Origin: Streptomyces griseomycini
Lineage (GTDB): Bacteria; Actinomycetota; Actinomycetes; Streptomycetales; Streptomycetaceae
Reading direction: 5' to 3'
DNA length: 64,000 nucleotides
Assembly (NCBI RefSeq): GCF_014203535.1
Contig: NZ_JACHJI010000002.1
Location: forward strand, 377,042 to 441,041
Each line of letters starts with the position of its first letter. The stretch's first letter is position 1. Below the pieces are notes generated by a model. The model saw only the letters and a list, made by a program, of their open reading frames with translations, was not told the origin of the DNA and searched no databases. A program made the position numbers and the translations under genes. This document shows positions 24,333-32,521 of the stretch, in pieces.

Positions 24333-24725
24333 TCAGTCCGTCTCCTCCTCGACCGCGCCGGCGTGCCCCTCCACGTCGAAGGGGAAGGAGGCGGTGCCCG
24401 GGAAGAGGACGGGGACGCTCAGCTTCACGTCGGCGGTGACGAAGCCGCCCGCGGTCGTGCAGTCCACGGTCGCTCCCCCCGCCCACGCTTCCGGCAGCTT
24501 GTCCAGCCCGGCCTCCTGGCAGGCGCCCTGGCGTGCGCCCGGCGGCGCGGCCGTGCCCGCCCGTACGGCCTCGTCCGCAGCATTCCCCGCGAGGATGAAC
24601 GTGTACCCCACCAGTACGAGCTGCCACAGCACCACCAGCGTCACGAGGATCGTCGGGGTCATGCCGAGGAACTCGATGGTGACCTGGCCCCGGTCGCGGG
24701 GCCGCCGTAACGCCTTCACGCTCAT
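24333..24725 (-). CDS. TadE-like minor pseudopilin 2
   Basis: A 130-residue protein from ATG 24725, which overlaps the CpaE-like gene stop (ATGA). The leader SVKALRRPRDR precedes G13 and QVTIEFLGMT, a prepilin-type cleavage motif with Glu+5. The membrane helix PTILVTLVVLWQLVLVGYTF and LAGNAADEAVRAGTAA follow. The extracellular beta-rich part has two Cys (GACQEAG, VDCTTAG) and ends in an acidic tail EEETD. It is paired with the other TadE-like gene, as is common in Tad loci. Confidence 0.9.
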   Translation of the reverse strand: MSVKALRRPRDRGQVTIEFLGMTPTILVTLVVLWQLVLVGYTFILAGNAADEAVRAGTAAPPGARQGACQEAGLDKLPEAWAGGATVDCTTAGGFVTADVKLSVPVLFPGTASFPFDVEGHAGAVEEETD

Positions 24726-25975
24726 CCCCCTCCGTCCCTGCGCCGCCGGAAGCTCACCGATCCCCGGTCGCCGCGCCCCCGTCCCGCCTTGTGGGCGCCC
24801 TCGGCGGCCTTGACCAGGCCGAGTTCGCCGGCCAGGCCCCACAGGGCCTGCTTGACCGTGCTCCTGCCCTCCAGTTCGTGGACGCGGCCGGCGTCCACGA
24901 CGCCCTGCAGTTCCTTGAAGTGGGCGGGGATCGTGGTGGCCGCCACCGCCGTGCCGGTGATCTTCCGGATGAGCGGGGGCTGGATCTCCGTGGCCCGGGT
25001 GTGGCGGTTGACGACCACCGTGGTCTCCTCGGCCTTGCGGATCTGCAGCCGGTCCCACATCCGCACCGTCCGCTTGGCGCCCCGTACGGCGATCACGTCC
25101 GGGGTGGTGACCAGCAGCGCCGTGTCGGCCATCTCGACCGCCGCCGCGCCGGCCCCGGCGAGCTGGGCGCCGCAGTCGATGACGACGACCTCGTAGCGGG
25201 AGCGCAGGGCGCTGACGATCTGGCGGGCGGCCCGGTCGGTGACGTCCTCGCCGCGTTCGCCCTCGGCGGGGGCGAGCAGCAGCGCGACGCCGGTGTCGTG
25301 CCGGAAGACCGCGTCGGCCAGGACGCGCGGGGAGATGTCGTTGATCGCGGCGAGGTCGACGACGGACCGGCGGAACTGCACGTCCAGGTAGGAGGCGACG
25401 TCGCCGGTCTGGAGGTCCAGGTCGACGAGGGCGGTGGCGCGGCCGGACGCCTGGGCGGCGAGGGCGAGCTGGACGGCCGTCAGGGTGGCGCCCACGCCGC
25501 CCTTGGCGCCGCTGACCGTGACGACCGTGCCGCCGACTCCGGTGAAGACGTCACCCCCCGCGCCGAGGTGGCGGCGTACGCCGACCGACCACTGGGCGAC
25601 GGCCTGGACGCGGCTGGCGAGTTCCTCGTAGCTCAGCGGCAGGGCGACCAGGCCGCGGGCGCCGTAGTCCATGGCGGCCTGGAAGAGGCCGGGGCTCGCG
25701 TCGGAGGTGACGAGGATGACGCCGACGGCCGGGAAGCGCAGGGCGACCTCGCGGATCAGCTCCAGGGCGGGGACGGGGCCGATCCGCTCGTGCACGACCA
25801 CGACCTCGGGCAGCTCGTCGACGGACTCGGCGGCCAGGCGCGCGAGGGTGTCGACGAGCTGGGTGGAGTCGACCACCGGGGTCACCGGCTCGGCGTCGGG
25901 GAGCTGGCTGAGCAGTGTGGTGAGGGACCGGACCGCGTCCGCGTCGCCGACTGCCGGGAGGATCCTCGTGGGCAT
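24722..25975 (-). CDS. cpaE: CpaE/TadZ-like MinD-family ATPase
   Basis: A 417-residue protein from ATG 25975. Residues 1-125 form a degenerate receiver-like domain (VGVILVTSDASPGLFQAAMD). The MinD/ParA-type ATPase follows, with a deviant Walker A in VSGAKGGVGATLTAVQLALA (Ala where Thr/Ser is common) and switch-like LVDLDLQTGDVASYLDVQFR. The segment VVIDCGAQLAGAGAAAVEMA holds the Walker B part. TadZ/CpaE proteins place the Tad machine at a cell site, often a pole or tip. The basic tail GRGRGDRGSVSFRRRRDGGG is notable. It lies 9 nt after cpaB. Confidence 0.92.
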   Translation of the reverse strand: MPTRILPAVGDADAVRSLTTLLSQLPDAEPVTPVVDSTQLVDTLARLAAESVDELPEVVVVHERIGPVPALELIREVALRFPAVGVILVTSDASPGLFQAAMDYGARGLVALPLSYEELASRVQAVAQWSVGVRRHLGAGGDVFTGVGGTVVTVSGAKGGVGATLTAVQLALAAQASGRATALVDLDLQTGDVASYLDVQFRRSVVDLAAINDISPRVLADAVFRHDTGVALLLAPAEGERGEDVTDRAARQIVSALRSRYEVVVIDCGAQLAGAGAAAVEMADTALLVTTPDVIAVRGAKRTVRMWDRLQIRKAEETTVVVNRHTRATEIQPPLIRKITGTAVAATTIPAHFKELQGVVDAGRVHELEGRSTVKQALWGLAGELGLVKAAEGAHKAGRGRGDRGSVSFRRRRDGGG

Positions 25976-25984
25976 GCGGGCCTC

Positions 25985-26692
25985 TCACTTGTCCTTCGCG
26001 AGTTCGTACGTCCGCTGCGAGTCGGGGACGGTGGTGTCGCTTCCGGGTGCCACCAGCGCGAGGCGGACCCGCTGGGCGAACGACTCGGCGTAGGTGATGC
26101 GCTGGGCGTCGATGGTGGACAGCGCGAAGGTGATCGGGACGGCGTCGGTGGGCTGCCGGCCGCGGTCGTTCTCGTCGGGCTGGAGGGCGGTGAGCCGGCC
26201 CACGTCCAGGACCTTGGCGTTCGTCACAATGATCTTGGACTGAGCGGGGTCGTCCTCACGCTCTCCCTCGAAGGTGGCGTAGACGTTGACCGTCGAACCC
26301 GGCGTGATCTTGCCGGCGACGCCGGTCGCCGCGTCGATCATGATGGCGACCTCCTGCTGCCCCGGCTGCAGGGCGGGCTGGTCCACGATCATGTCGCTCT
26401 GCAGCAGGGAGCCCTCGCGCAGGGTGGTCACGGCGATCTTGCCCCGGATCTCGTCCAGATCGGTGACCGCGTTCTCCGACAGCCACCGCTCGGGCATCTT
26501 GGTCTTCTCGAACTGGCCCGTGCTGAGGGCGGTGTAGGGCGCCACGTCCGTCTTCAGCCGGTACGCGGTGACCTCGGGGCCCACCTTGGATCTCACGTCA
26601 CTGATGACGGACAGCACGCCGGCGAACGCGCCGAGGGCGCACAGGACCGACAGGAGCAGGAGTATCACGCCGCGGCGCTGACGGGAGTTCAT
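25985..26692 (-). CDS. cpaB: CpaB/RcpC-like SAF-domain protein
   Basis: A 235-residue protein from ATG 26692. One N-terminal membrane anchor (GVILLLLSVLCALGAFAGVL) leads to an external SAF domain (VTAYRLKTDVAPYTALSTGQ, then IAVTTLREGSLLQSDMI). The RcpC-like beta domain follows: EVAIMIDAATGVAGKITPGS and TVNVYATFEGE. In Gram-negative bacteria CpaB works with the outer-membrane secretin; in this Gram-positive setting it probably contacts the cell wall around the pilus. It starts the conserved assembly block cpaB-cpaE-tadE-tadE-cpaF-tadB-tadC. Confidence 0.9.
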   Translation of the reverse strand: MNSRQRRGVILLLLSVLCALGAFAGVLSVISDVRSKVGPEVTAYRLKTDVAPYTALSTGQFEKTKMPERWLSENAVTDLDEIRGKIAVTTLREGSLLQSDMIVDQPALQPGQQEVAIMIDAATGVAGKITPGSTVNVYATFEGEREDDPAQSKIIVTNAKVLDVGRLTALQPDENDRGRQPTDAVPITFALSTIDAQRITYAESFAQRVRLALVAPGSDTTVPDSQRTYELAKDK

Positions 26693-26858
26693 GAACCGTG
26701 CAACCTCATCGAAGGATCGGTCGAGCGGAATCGGGCGGGCGGGGCCGGGTGCGGTGAGCGGTGGGCCGGACGGACCCGGCGGACCGGGTGGGCCGCGCGG
26801 GGCGGTGCGGGCGAGCCGGGACGGCGGAAGTCCTCCGGGGCGTCCCGTGGTTCAGGAC

Positions 26859-27725
26859 TCACCCGACGGCCGTGCGGTTCTCGGGCCGTGACCGGTGCGG
26901 GCCCTCCAGGCCGGGCGGCGTGGCCGAACAGAACACGCACCGGTCGCCGATGACGTCGATGCCGCACCAGTGGCAGGTGGTGCGCCGCACGGACGTGACC
27001 AGCTGGTAGAGGACGGACAGGTCGGGCAGGTAGGTGCAGAACTCGATCAGCCTGCCGGTCCCCCACCAGCCCGGGGACTCGGCCGGAAGCGGTGTCTCGC
27101 GCAGCCCCTGGACCTTCCAGGACGGTGCCAGGGTGCCGGTGACCCAGTCGGACTGGAGCTGCCCCTTGGCGACCAGCATCCAGGTGCCGAACTCCGGTCC
27201 GTCGAGCGCGGCTTCGGGACCGAGGCGGACGAGCTGCGGCTGCGGGTGGGCGAGGACGGCGAACTGGCTGCCGGGCATCCAGGACTTGGCGTGCTGCTTG
27301 AGGTTCACCGGCACGCGGTCGAGGCGGGCGACGGAGCCCAGCAGCGCCCCGGAGTGGATGTAGTGGATCAGCAGGCGGCCGGCCGAGGCGAGGACGCCGG
27401 GGGTGAGGTCGCAGGAGGCCAGCTGCCGCAGCTGGCGGGCCAGGACGGCGAGTCCGAGCGGCGGGAGGTCGGGGCGGAAGAGCGCGATCCGGTCGCTCTC
27501 CAGCAAGGAGCGCAGGGTGTGCAGTCGCCGCTGGACGGCGGTGGGGGTGGCCTGTGAGCAGACCACGATGACGTGCCCGTGGTGCTCGATCAGCGTCTGG
27601 AGGTCGGCCAGCGCCTGCTCGAGCGGACGGGTCTCGACGTCCCGCAGCACCACGGCGGGCAGGGTTCGTTCGTCCTGCGGCGGCAGCGCCATGTCGGCGC
27701 TGGTCACGGCAATGGCGGTTGGCAC
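26859..27725 (-). CDS. Unknown zinc-ribbon protein heading the Tad operon
   Basis: A 288-residue protein from GTG 27725, preceded by GGGGAGC; ATG 27749 and 27764 are alternatives with poorer sites. There is no membrane segment. A helical N-half (LADLQTLIEHHGHVIVVCSQ, QRRLHTLRSLLESDRIALFR) leads to a C-terminal treble-clef or ribbon with two C-x-x-C pairs (CHWCGIDVIGDRCVFC). The residues between include PQPQLVRLGPEAALDGPEFG and WMLVAKGQLQSDW. The family is not recognised, but its position 166 nt before cpaB on the same strand suggests a cytosolic accessory protein of the pilus system. Confidence 0.75.
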   Translation of the reverse strand: MPTAIAVTSADMALPPQDERTLPAVVLRDVETRPLEQALADLQTLIEHHGHVIVVCSQATPTAVQRRLHTLRSLLESDRIALFRPDLPPLGLAVLARQLRQLASCDLTPGVLASAGRLLIHYIHSGALLGSVARLDRVPVNLKQHAKSWMPGSQFAVLAHPQPQLVRLGPEAALDGPEFGTWMLVAKGQLQSDWVTGTLAPSWKVQGLRETPLPAESPGWWGTGRLIEFCTYLPDLSVLYQLVTSVRRTTCHWCGIDVIGDRCVFCSATPPGLEGPHRSRPENRTAVG

Positions 27726-28176
27726 AGTGCAGCTCCCCGTTCTCCCCATGCCCCGTCGGCCCACCGGGCGTTACTCCGGTGCACCCAGGTGACTTCACTG
27801 CGTGACTACCTCAGCACTGTATCCACGGCTCTGTGACCGGAGAACAGCGTTTGGACAGCTGAACAGGAACTCCTGGGGCACAAGATGCGCCATAACGGGA
27901 CAGGCCGAGCATCTCGCCGGCCTCCTCCCCGACCCGGAGGCGCGGGGGTCCGCACACCGGCTCGACGCCGGGTCCGCGGCGCGACGCCGCCGGACAAGGG
28001 GGCGCCCAGGGGCCGGAGTCGACGGCCGTTGTCGGTCCGGACCTATTGACAAGGTGATTGGTCTGGACCACCTTGTACCTCCAGCGGTGGCCACCGTCGC
28101 TCCACTCTCCCTTCCCCCCCTCCCCTTCCCCTCCCTCTCCCCTCTTTCCTCCCCTTCTCCCCCACCGGAGGCCCCA
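27726..28176. other. Divergent promoter region between the Tad operon and the chitinase gene
   Basis: There is no gene in these 451 bases. The right part holds the chitinase promoter with two palindromes (next entry). The left part must contain the Tad operon promoter, but I could not pick a clear -35/-10 pair. A 60-base pyrimidine-rich stretch (about 28095-28165) lies in the chitinase leader. Confidence 0.6.
28034..28078 (+). promoter_or_regulatory. Chitinase promoter with two DasR-type palindromes
   Basis: GGTCCGGACC (28034-28043) and TGGTCTGGACCA (28059-28070) are perfect palindromes close to the dre consensus TGGTCTAGACCA bound by the GlcNAc-responsive repressor DasR. TTGACA (28046-28051), a good -35 box, lies between them, and TTGTAC near 28073 may serve as -10. 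Chitinase promoters of Streptomyces typically carry such paired elements. Induction by chitin breakdown products is therefore expected. Confidence 0.75.
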
Positions 28177-29886
28177 GTGGACCGCGCACCCGGCACGCCC
28201 CGACGCGGCAGACGCGTCTGGGCCGGAGCCCTCGTCTCCGCCCTCTCCCTCACCCTCGCCGGCGTCGGCGCCGGCCAGGCGTCCGCGGCGGACGTCAACA
28301 ACGCCAAGAACGCCGGCTTCGAGGCGGGCCTGAGCAACTGGACCTGCTCGGCGAACAGCGGGACGACCGTCTCCTCCCCCGTGCACGGCGGCACGGCCGC
28401 GCTCAAGGCGACGCCGTCCGGGCAGGACAACGCCCGCTGCAGCCAGACCGTCGCGGTGAAGCCCGACTCCACGTACCGGCTGAGCACCTGGGTGCAGGGC
28501 GGCTACGCCTACCTGGGCGTGACCGGCACCGGAACGACGGACGTCTCCACCTGGACCCCGGACTCCGCCGGCTGGAAGCAGCTCTCCACGAGCTTCACCA
28601 CCGGCGCGAACACGACCTCCGTGACGGTCTACACCCACGGCTGGTACGGCCAGGCGGCCTACTACGCGGACGACCTGTCGGTGTTCGGCCCCGACGGGGG
28701 CGGCGGCGAGGAGGAGCCCGAGGTCCCGGGCACGCCGGGTGGTCTCGGCGTCTCCGGCACGACGTCCTCGTCGGTGTCACTGGCCTGGAACGCGGTGCCG
28801 GGGGCGACGGGGTACACCGTCTACCGCGACGGCACGAAGGTGACGGCCGTGTCGGGCACCTCGGCGACGGTGACCGGCCTCGCGGCCGACACCTCGTACT
28901 CCTTCCAGGTCGCCGCGACCAACGCGGCGGGCGAGTCGCCGAAGTCGGCGGCGGTGACGGCCCGCACGAAGCAGAAGGACGACGGCGGCGGGAGCGGTGA
29001 CCTGCCCAGGCACGCCGTGACCGGCTACTGGCAGAACTTCGACAACGGCGCGACGGTGCAGAGGATCTCCGACGTGCCCGCCCAGTACGACATCATCGCG
29101 GTCGCCTTCGCGGACGCCACGAGCACGCCCGGGGCGGTCACCTTCAACCTGGACACCGCCGGGCTGAACGGCTACACCGTCGACCGGTTCAAGGCCGACG
29201 TCCGGGCCAAGCAGGCGGCCGGGAAGAAGGTCATCATCTCGGTCGGCGGCGAGAAGGGCACCGTGGCGGTGAACGACGCCGCCTCGGCGACGGCCTTCGC
29301 GAACTCGGTGTACGCCCTGATGCAGGAGTACGGCTTCGACGGCGTCGACATCGACCTGGAGAACGGCCTCAACGCGACCTACATGACGCAGGCGCTGCGG
29401 GCGCTGTCCGCGAAGGCGGGCCCGTCGATGATCCTGACCATGGCCCCGCAGACCATCGACATGCAGTCGACGTCCAACTCGTACTTCAGGACGGCGCTGA
29501 ACGTGAAGGACATCCTCACGGTCGTCAACATGCAGTACTACAACAGCGGTTCGATGCTGGGCTGCGACGGCAAGGTCTACAGCCAGGGCTCGGTGGACTT
29601 CCTGACCGCCCTGGCCTGCATCCAGCTCGAGGGCGGCCTCGACCCGTCCCAGGTCGGCCTGGGCCTGCCGGCCTCGACCCGCGGCGCGGGCAGCGGCTAC
29701 GTCTCCCCGACCGTGGTGAACAACGCCCTGGACTGCCTGACCCGGGGCACCAACTGCGGCACCTTCAAGCCGTCGAAGACCTACCCGAGCCTGCGCGGCG
29801 CGATGACCTGGTCCACCAACTGGGACGCGACGGCGGGCAACGCCTGGTCCAACGCGGTCGGCCCGCACGTCCACGCACTGCCGTAA
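28177..29886 (+). CDS. Secreted GH18 chitinase with carbohydrate-binding and FnIII domains
   Basis: A 569-residue protein from GTG 28177, with GGAGG 6 nt upstream. The signal peptide is basic (RRGRRVWAGALVSALS), cleaved near GQASA. Residues about 36-170 form a CBM-like beta-sandwich (NAGFEAGLSNWTCSANSG, YYADDLSVFG). Residues about 183-270 are a fibronectin type III domain, and the GH18 barrel runs from about 282 to the end. The catalytic motif DGVDIDLE (388-395) has the acid E395. The enzyme hydrolyses beta-1,4-GlcNAc links of chitin outside the cell, likely as part of the DasR regulon. Confidence 0.95.
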   Translation: MDRAPGTPRRGRRVWAGALVSALSLTLAGVGAGQASAADVNNAKNAGFEAGLSNWTCSANSGTTVSSPVHGGTAALKATPSGQDNARCSQTVAVKPDSTYRLSTWVQGGYAYLGVTGTGTTDVSTWTPDSAGWKQLSTSFTTGANTTSVTVYTHGWYGQAAYYADDLSVFGPDGGGGEEEPEVPGTPGGLGVSGTTSSSVSLAWNAVPGATGYTVYRDGTKVTAVSGTSATVTGLAADTSYSFQVAATNAAGESPKSAAVTARTKQKDDGGGSGDLPRHAVTGYWQNFDNGATVQRISDVPAQYDIIAVAFADATSTPGAVTFNLDTAGLNGYTVDRFKADVRAKQAAGKKVIISVGGEKGTVAVNDAASATAFANSVYALMQEYGFDGVDIDLENGLNATYMTQALRALSAKAGPSMILTMAPQTIDMQSTSNSYFRTALNVKDILTVVNMQYYNSGSMLGCDGKVYSQGSVDFLTALACIQLEGGLDPSQVGLGLPASTRGAGSGYVSPTVVNNALDCLTRGTNCGTFKPSKTYPSLRGAMTWSTNWDATAGNAWSNAVGPHVHALP

Positions 29887-29918
29887 CCGGAACCCCGGCC
29901 GGACCCGGCCCCTTCCCT

Positions 29919-29967
29919 CCCCCGCCCCCGTCCCCGCCGCGTCACGTGGCGGGGACGGGGGCGGGGG
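29919..29967 (+). terminator. Long hairpin terminator after the chitinase gene
   Basis: A perfect 20-bp stem (29919-29938 with 29948-29967, essentially all C on one arm and G on the other) closes a 9-nt loop, 33 nt after the chitinase stop. There is no U-run. Its strength suggests efficient termination before the sigma factor gene. Confidence 0.8.
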
Positions 29968-30046
29968 CGTCTCGTGTGAAACATTTCCCCGGGCCCACCG
30001 CATCAATGAGGTGAAGGCAGGGCGGGACGAGCACGGGGGCACATCC

Positions 30047-30556
30047 ATGAGACAGGGCCGGGCGGACGAGTACGCCGAGTTCGCGACGGCGCGGGCCGGG
30101 CATCTCTACCGGTCCGCCTGCCTGCTCACCGCCGGCGACACCCACCTGGCCGAGGACCTCGTGCAGGAGACCCTGGGGCGGCTGTACGTGCGCTGGGGGC
30201 GGGTGTCCCGGGCCCAGAACCCCGCCGCTTACGCGCAGACCGTCCTCACCCGCACCTTCCTCGCCCACCAGCGGCGCCGCAGCAGCGGTGAACGGACGAC
30301 GGACGCGTTCCCCGACCTGCCCGGTGCCGCCGACGGCGACGCGCCCCTGCGGCTGACCCTGCTGGCCGCGCTGGCCCGGCTGCCCGCCAAGGACCGGGCC
30401 GTCGTCGTCCTGCGGTACTGGGAGGACCGCTCGGTCGAGCAGACCGCCGACGTGCTCGACGTCAGCTCGGCGGCCGTGCGGACCCGGAGTGTCCGGGCCC
30501 TCGGCAGGCTGCGGGAGCTGCTGGGCGGGGACCTCGCGGAGTACGCCAGACCCTGA
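30047..30556 (+). CDS. SigE-family ECF sigma factor
   Basis: A 169-residue protein from ATG 30047, with a GGGGG stretch upstream; GTG 30011 would add 12 residues. Region 2: EYAEFATARAGHLYRSACLL, then THLAEDLVQETLGRLYVRWG. Region 4: LARLPAKDRAVVVLRYWEDR, SVEQTADVLDVSSAAVRTRS. This pattern is the Streptomyces SigE-like family (TIGR02983). It directs RNA polymerase to an unknown regulon. The membrane protein gene 66 nt downstream is the probable partner. Confidence 0.9.
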   Translation: MRQGRADEYAEFATARAGHLYRSACLLTAGDTHLAEDLVQETLGRLYVRWGRVSRAQNPAAYAQTVLTRTFLAHQRRRSSGERTTDAFPDLPGAADGDAPLRLTLLAALARLPAKDRAVVVLRYWEDRSVEQTADVLDVSSAAVRTRSVRALGRLRELLGGDLAEYARP

Positions 30557-30622
30557 CGGCGGAGGTCCCGCCCCCGGCCTTCACCCCACAACGTCCCAGA
30601 TTCGCGGAAGCGGTGGTTCGCC

Positions 30623-31897
30623 ATGCCCGAAGACCAGCACGGAGAGCAGTACGACGACGCCTTCGAGGGGCGGCTCGCCGCCGCCCTGCGCGCGACCGGC
30701 GGCGGCTTCGACACCGACCGGACCGCACTGGCCGACGCCGGCCGGGCCCGTGGCCGGCGGCTGAGGCTGCGGCGCCGGGCCGCCGTGCTCGGGGGCGTGG
30801 CCGGCATCGCGGCGGTGGGCGTGGGCGGGGCGCTGTTCGTGGCCCCCGGCGACGCCCCCGGCTCCCGGCTCCCGGCCGCGGCGCACTCCGCGGCCCCGGC
30901 GGCCTCCGCGTCGCCCGGCCCCGCGGCCCGGGAGTACACGGGGGACGAGATCCTCCGCGCGCTCAAGGAGCTGCTCCCCGAGGGCGAGTTCAGCCAGGAG
31001 GAGGCGCGGGGGACGGAGGACGAGCTGCCCCCGTCCGCCCGTCTCGTGTACGACGACGGGAAGGGCGCCGCGGCCATCGGGCTGAGCCTGGGCCGGGTCG
31101 AACCGGGCAGCCAGGAGGCCCGGCAGGTGACGCGGTGCCCGGACGAGGTGTTCGTCCCGCACGACAGCTGCACGACCAGCCGGCTGCCGGACGGCTCGGT
31201 GCTCATGCTCTTCCAGGGGTACGAGTACCCGGACCGGCGGGTGGACACCAGGTGGTGGGCCGCGGAGCTGGTCACGCCCGAGGGCCGGCACGTCTCCCTG
31301 AGCGAGTGGAACGCCCCGGCGGAGAAGGACGCCGCCGTCAGCCGCCCGGAGCCGCCGCTGTCCCCGGAGCAGTTGAAGGAGGTCGTCACGGCCGGGGTGT
31401 GGCGCGCGGTCGTGGACGCGGTGCCGGAGCCCCCCATGCCGTCCGCGACGCCGAGCGCCCCGCCGCGGGCGTCGGGCGAGTCGGTCGGCGAGACGCTCGC
31501 CGGGCTGCTGCCCGAGGACGTGGAGGTGGTCGGGAAGGGCGGTCAGGAGGGGGATTACGCCTACGTCGTCGTCGACGACGGCGAGGGCAGGAGCCTGGTC
31601 CAGATCAACGTCCAGCACGGCATGGCCGATGTCGCCGACCAGCTCTACGGCTCCGGCGAGACCCTCCCCGACGGCACGCGCGTCGCCACCCGGAAGGGGA
31701 ACGGTGACGACCGTGTCGCGGGGGTCGTGATGTGGACCGTCGACACCCTGCGCCCCGGTGACGACGGCTTCCGCGTCGTGATCAGCGCCTTCAACAACGG
31801 TGCCGCGCACGCCGAACCGACCCGCGACACCCCCGCGCTGACCATGGAGGAGCTGAGGGGGATCGCGCTCAGCCCGGAGTGGGACACGATGCGGTAG
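30623..31897 (+). CDS. Membrane-anchored protein, likely partner of the SigE-family factor
   Basis: A 424-residue protein from ATG 30623. A charged N-terminal part of about 50 residues (DAFEGRLAAALRATGGGFDT, RGRRLRLRRRA) faces the cytoplasm, followed by one helix (AAVLGGVAGIAAVGVGGALF). A long external region follows, with an Ala/Pro linker, two related alpha/beta halves (GDEILRALKELLPEGEFSQE and ESVGETLAGLLPEDVEVVGK) and Cys in TRCPDEVF and DSCTTSRL. The position directly after the sigma gene and the one-helix layout fit an anti-sigma or sensor role, but no zinc anti-sigma motif is visible. Confidence 0.8.
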   Translation: MPEDQHGEQYDDAFEGRLAAALRATGGGFDTDRTALADAGRARGRRLRLRRRAAVLGGVAGIAAVGVGGALFVAPGDAPGSRLPAAAHSAAPAASASPGPAAREYTGDEILRALKELLPEGEFSQEEARGTEDELPPSARLVYDDGKGAAAIGLSLGRVEPGSQEARQVTRCPDEVFVPHDSCTTSRLPDGSVLMLFQGYEYPDRRVDTRWWAAELVTPEGRHVSLSEWNAPAEKDAAVSRPEPPLSPEQLKEVVTAGVWRAVVDAVPEPPMPSATPSAPPRASGESVGETLAGLLPEDVEVVGKGGQEGDYAYVVVDDGEGRSLVQINVQHGMADVADQLYGSGETLPDGTRVATRKGNGDDRVAGVVMWTVDTLRPGDDGFRVVISAFNNGAAHAEPTRDTPALTMEELRGIALSPEWDTMR

Positions 31898-32186
31898 GCC
31901 GTCCCGAGCGGCGCTGCCGTGAGCGAGGGGCGCGGCCCCTCGGCTGATCCGGGCCAGCGCGGCGTGTCCGTCGCGAGCCGCCGACCGGAAGAACGGGACC
32001 AGCGCCCGGTCGTGGCTCGGCCACGCGGGCCGGGCGTTCGCCGCGTTCCCGGACGGCGGTGGGACGGACACCGGCCCGGGCCCGGCGCCCCGGCCGGGGC
32101 CCGCTGGTCACGAGCGGGATGCGGAAGTCACCGATACGGCACCGGCGGCCTTCTCGCGCGACGACTGCGCGGGGATCGGCCCGTGG
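31898..32186. other. Region without a recognisable gene
   Basis: No frame here has a plausible start, codon bias or recognisable product. It may be degraded DNA continuous with the kinase remnant that follows. Confidence 0.5.
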
Positions 32187-32514
32187 ATGAGCCGGGACCC
32201 GACGCCCCGTCACCACCGGCTCCTGCCGGCTCCTCGCCCGTCTCGGTGCGGGCGGCAGGGCGGGGTCCATCTGGCCCGCTCGGCCGGTGGCCGCACCGTC
32301 GCCGTGGAACTCGTCCGCTCCGAGCCGGCGTCGGAGCCCGGGTTGCGCAGGCGGTTCGCGCAGGAGGCCGCGTCCGCGCGGCGCGTGGGCCGCGCCCGTG
32401 CCGGACGCGGACACCGACGCGGCCGCGCCGCGGGACGCCACCGGGTACGGGCCGGGGCCCTCGCTGCACGCGGTGGTCGCCGAGCGCCCGGCGGCCTGCC
32501 GCCGCACGGACTGA
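32187..32514 (+). pseudogene. Decayed Ser/Thr protein kinase N-lobe
   Basis: One frame reads GGVHLARSAGGRTVAVELVR and then SEPGLRRRFAQEAASARRV, clearly the N-lobe of a PASTA/actinobacterial Ser/Thr kinase. The catalytic VAVK lysine is changed to Glu. The continuation ATGYGPGPSLHAVVAERP, which normally follows in the hinge region, appears in another frame and stops at 32514. No C-lobe, HRD or DFG follows. It is a truncated, frameshifted remnant ending 8 nt before the convergent Nramp gene. Confidence 0.6.
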
Positions 32515-32521
32515 GCGGGTG

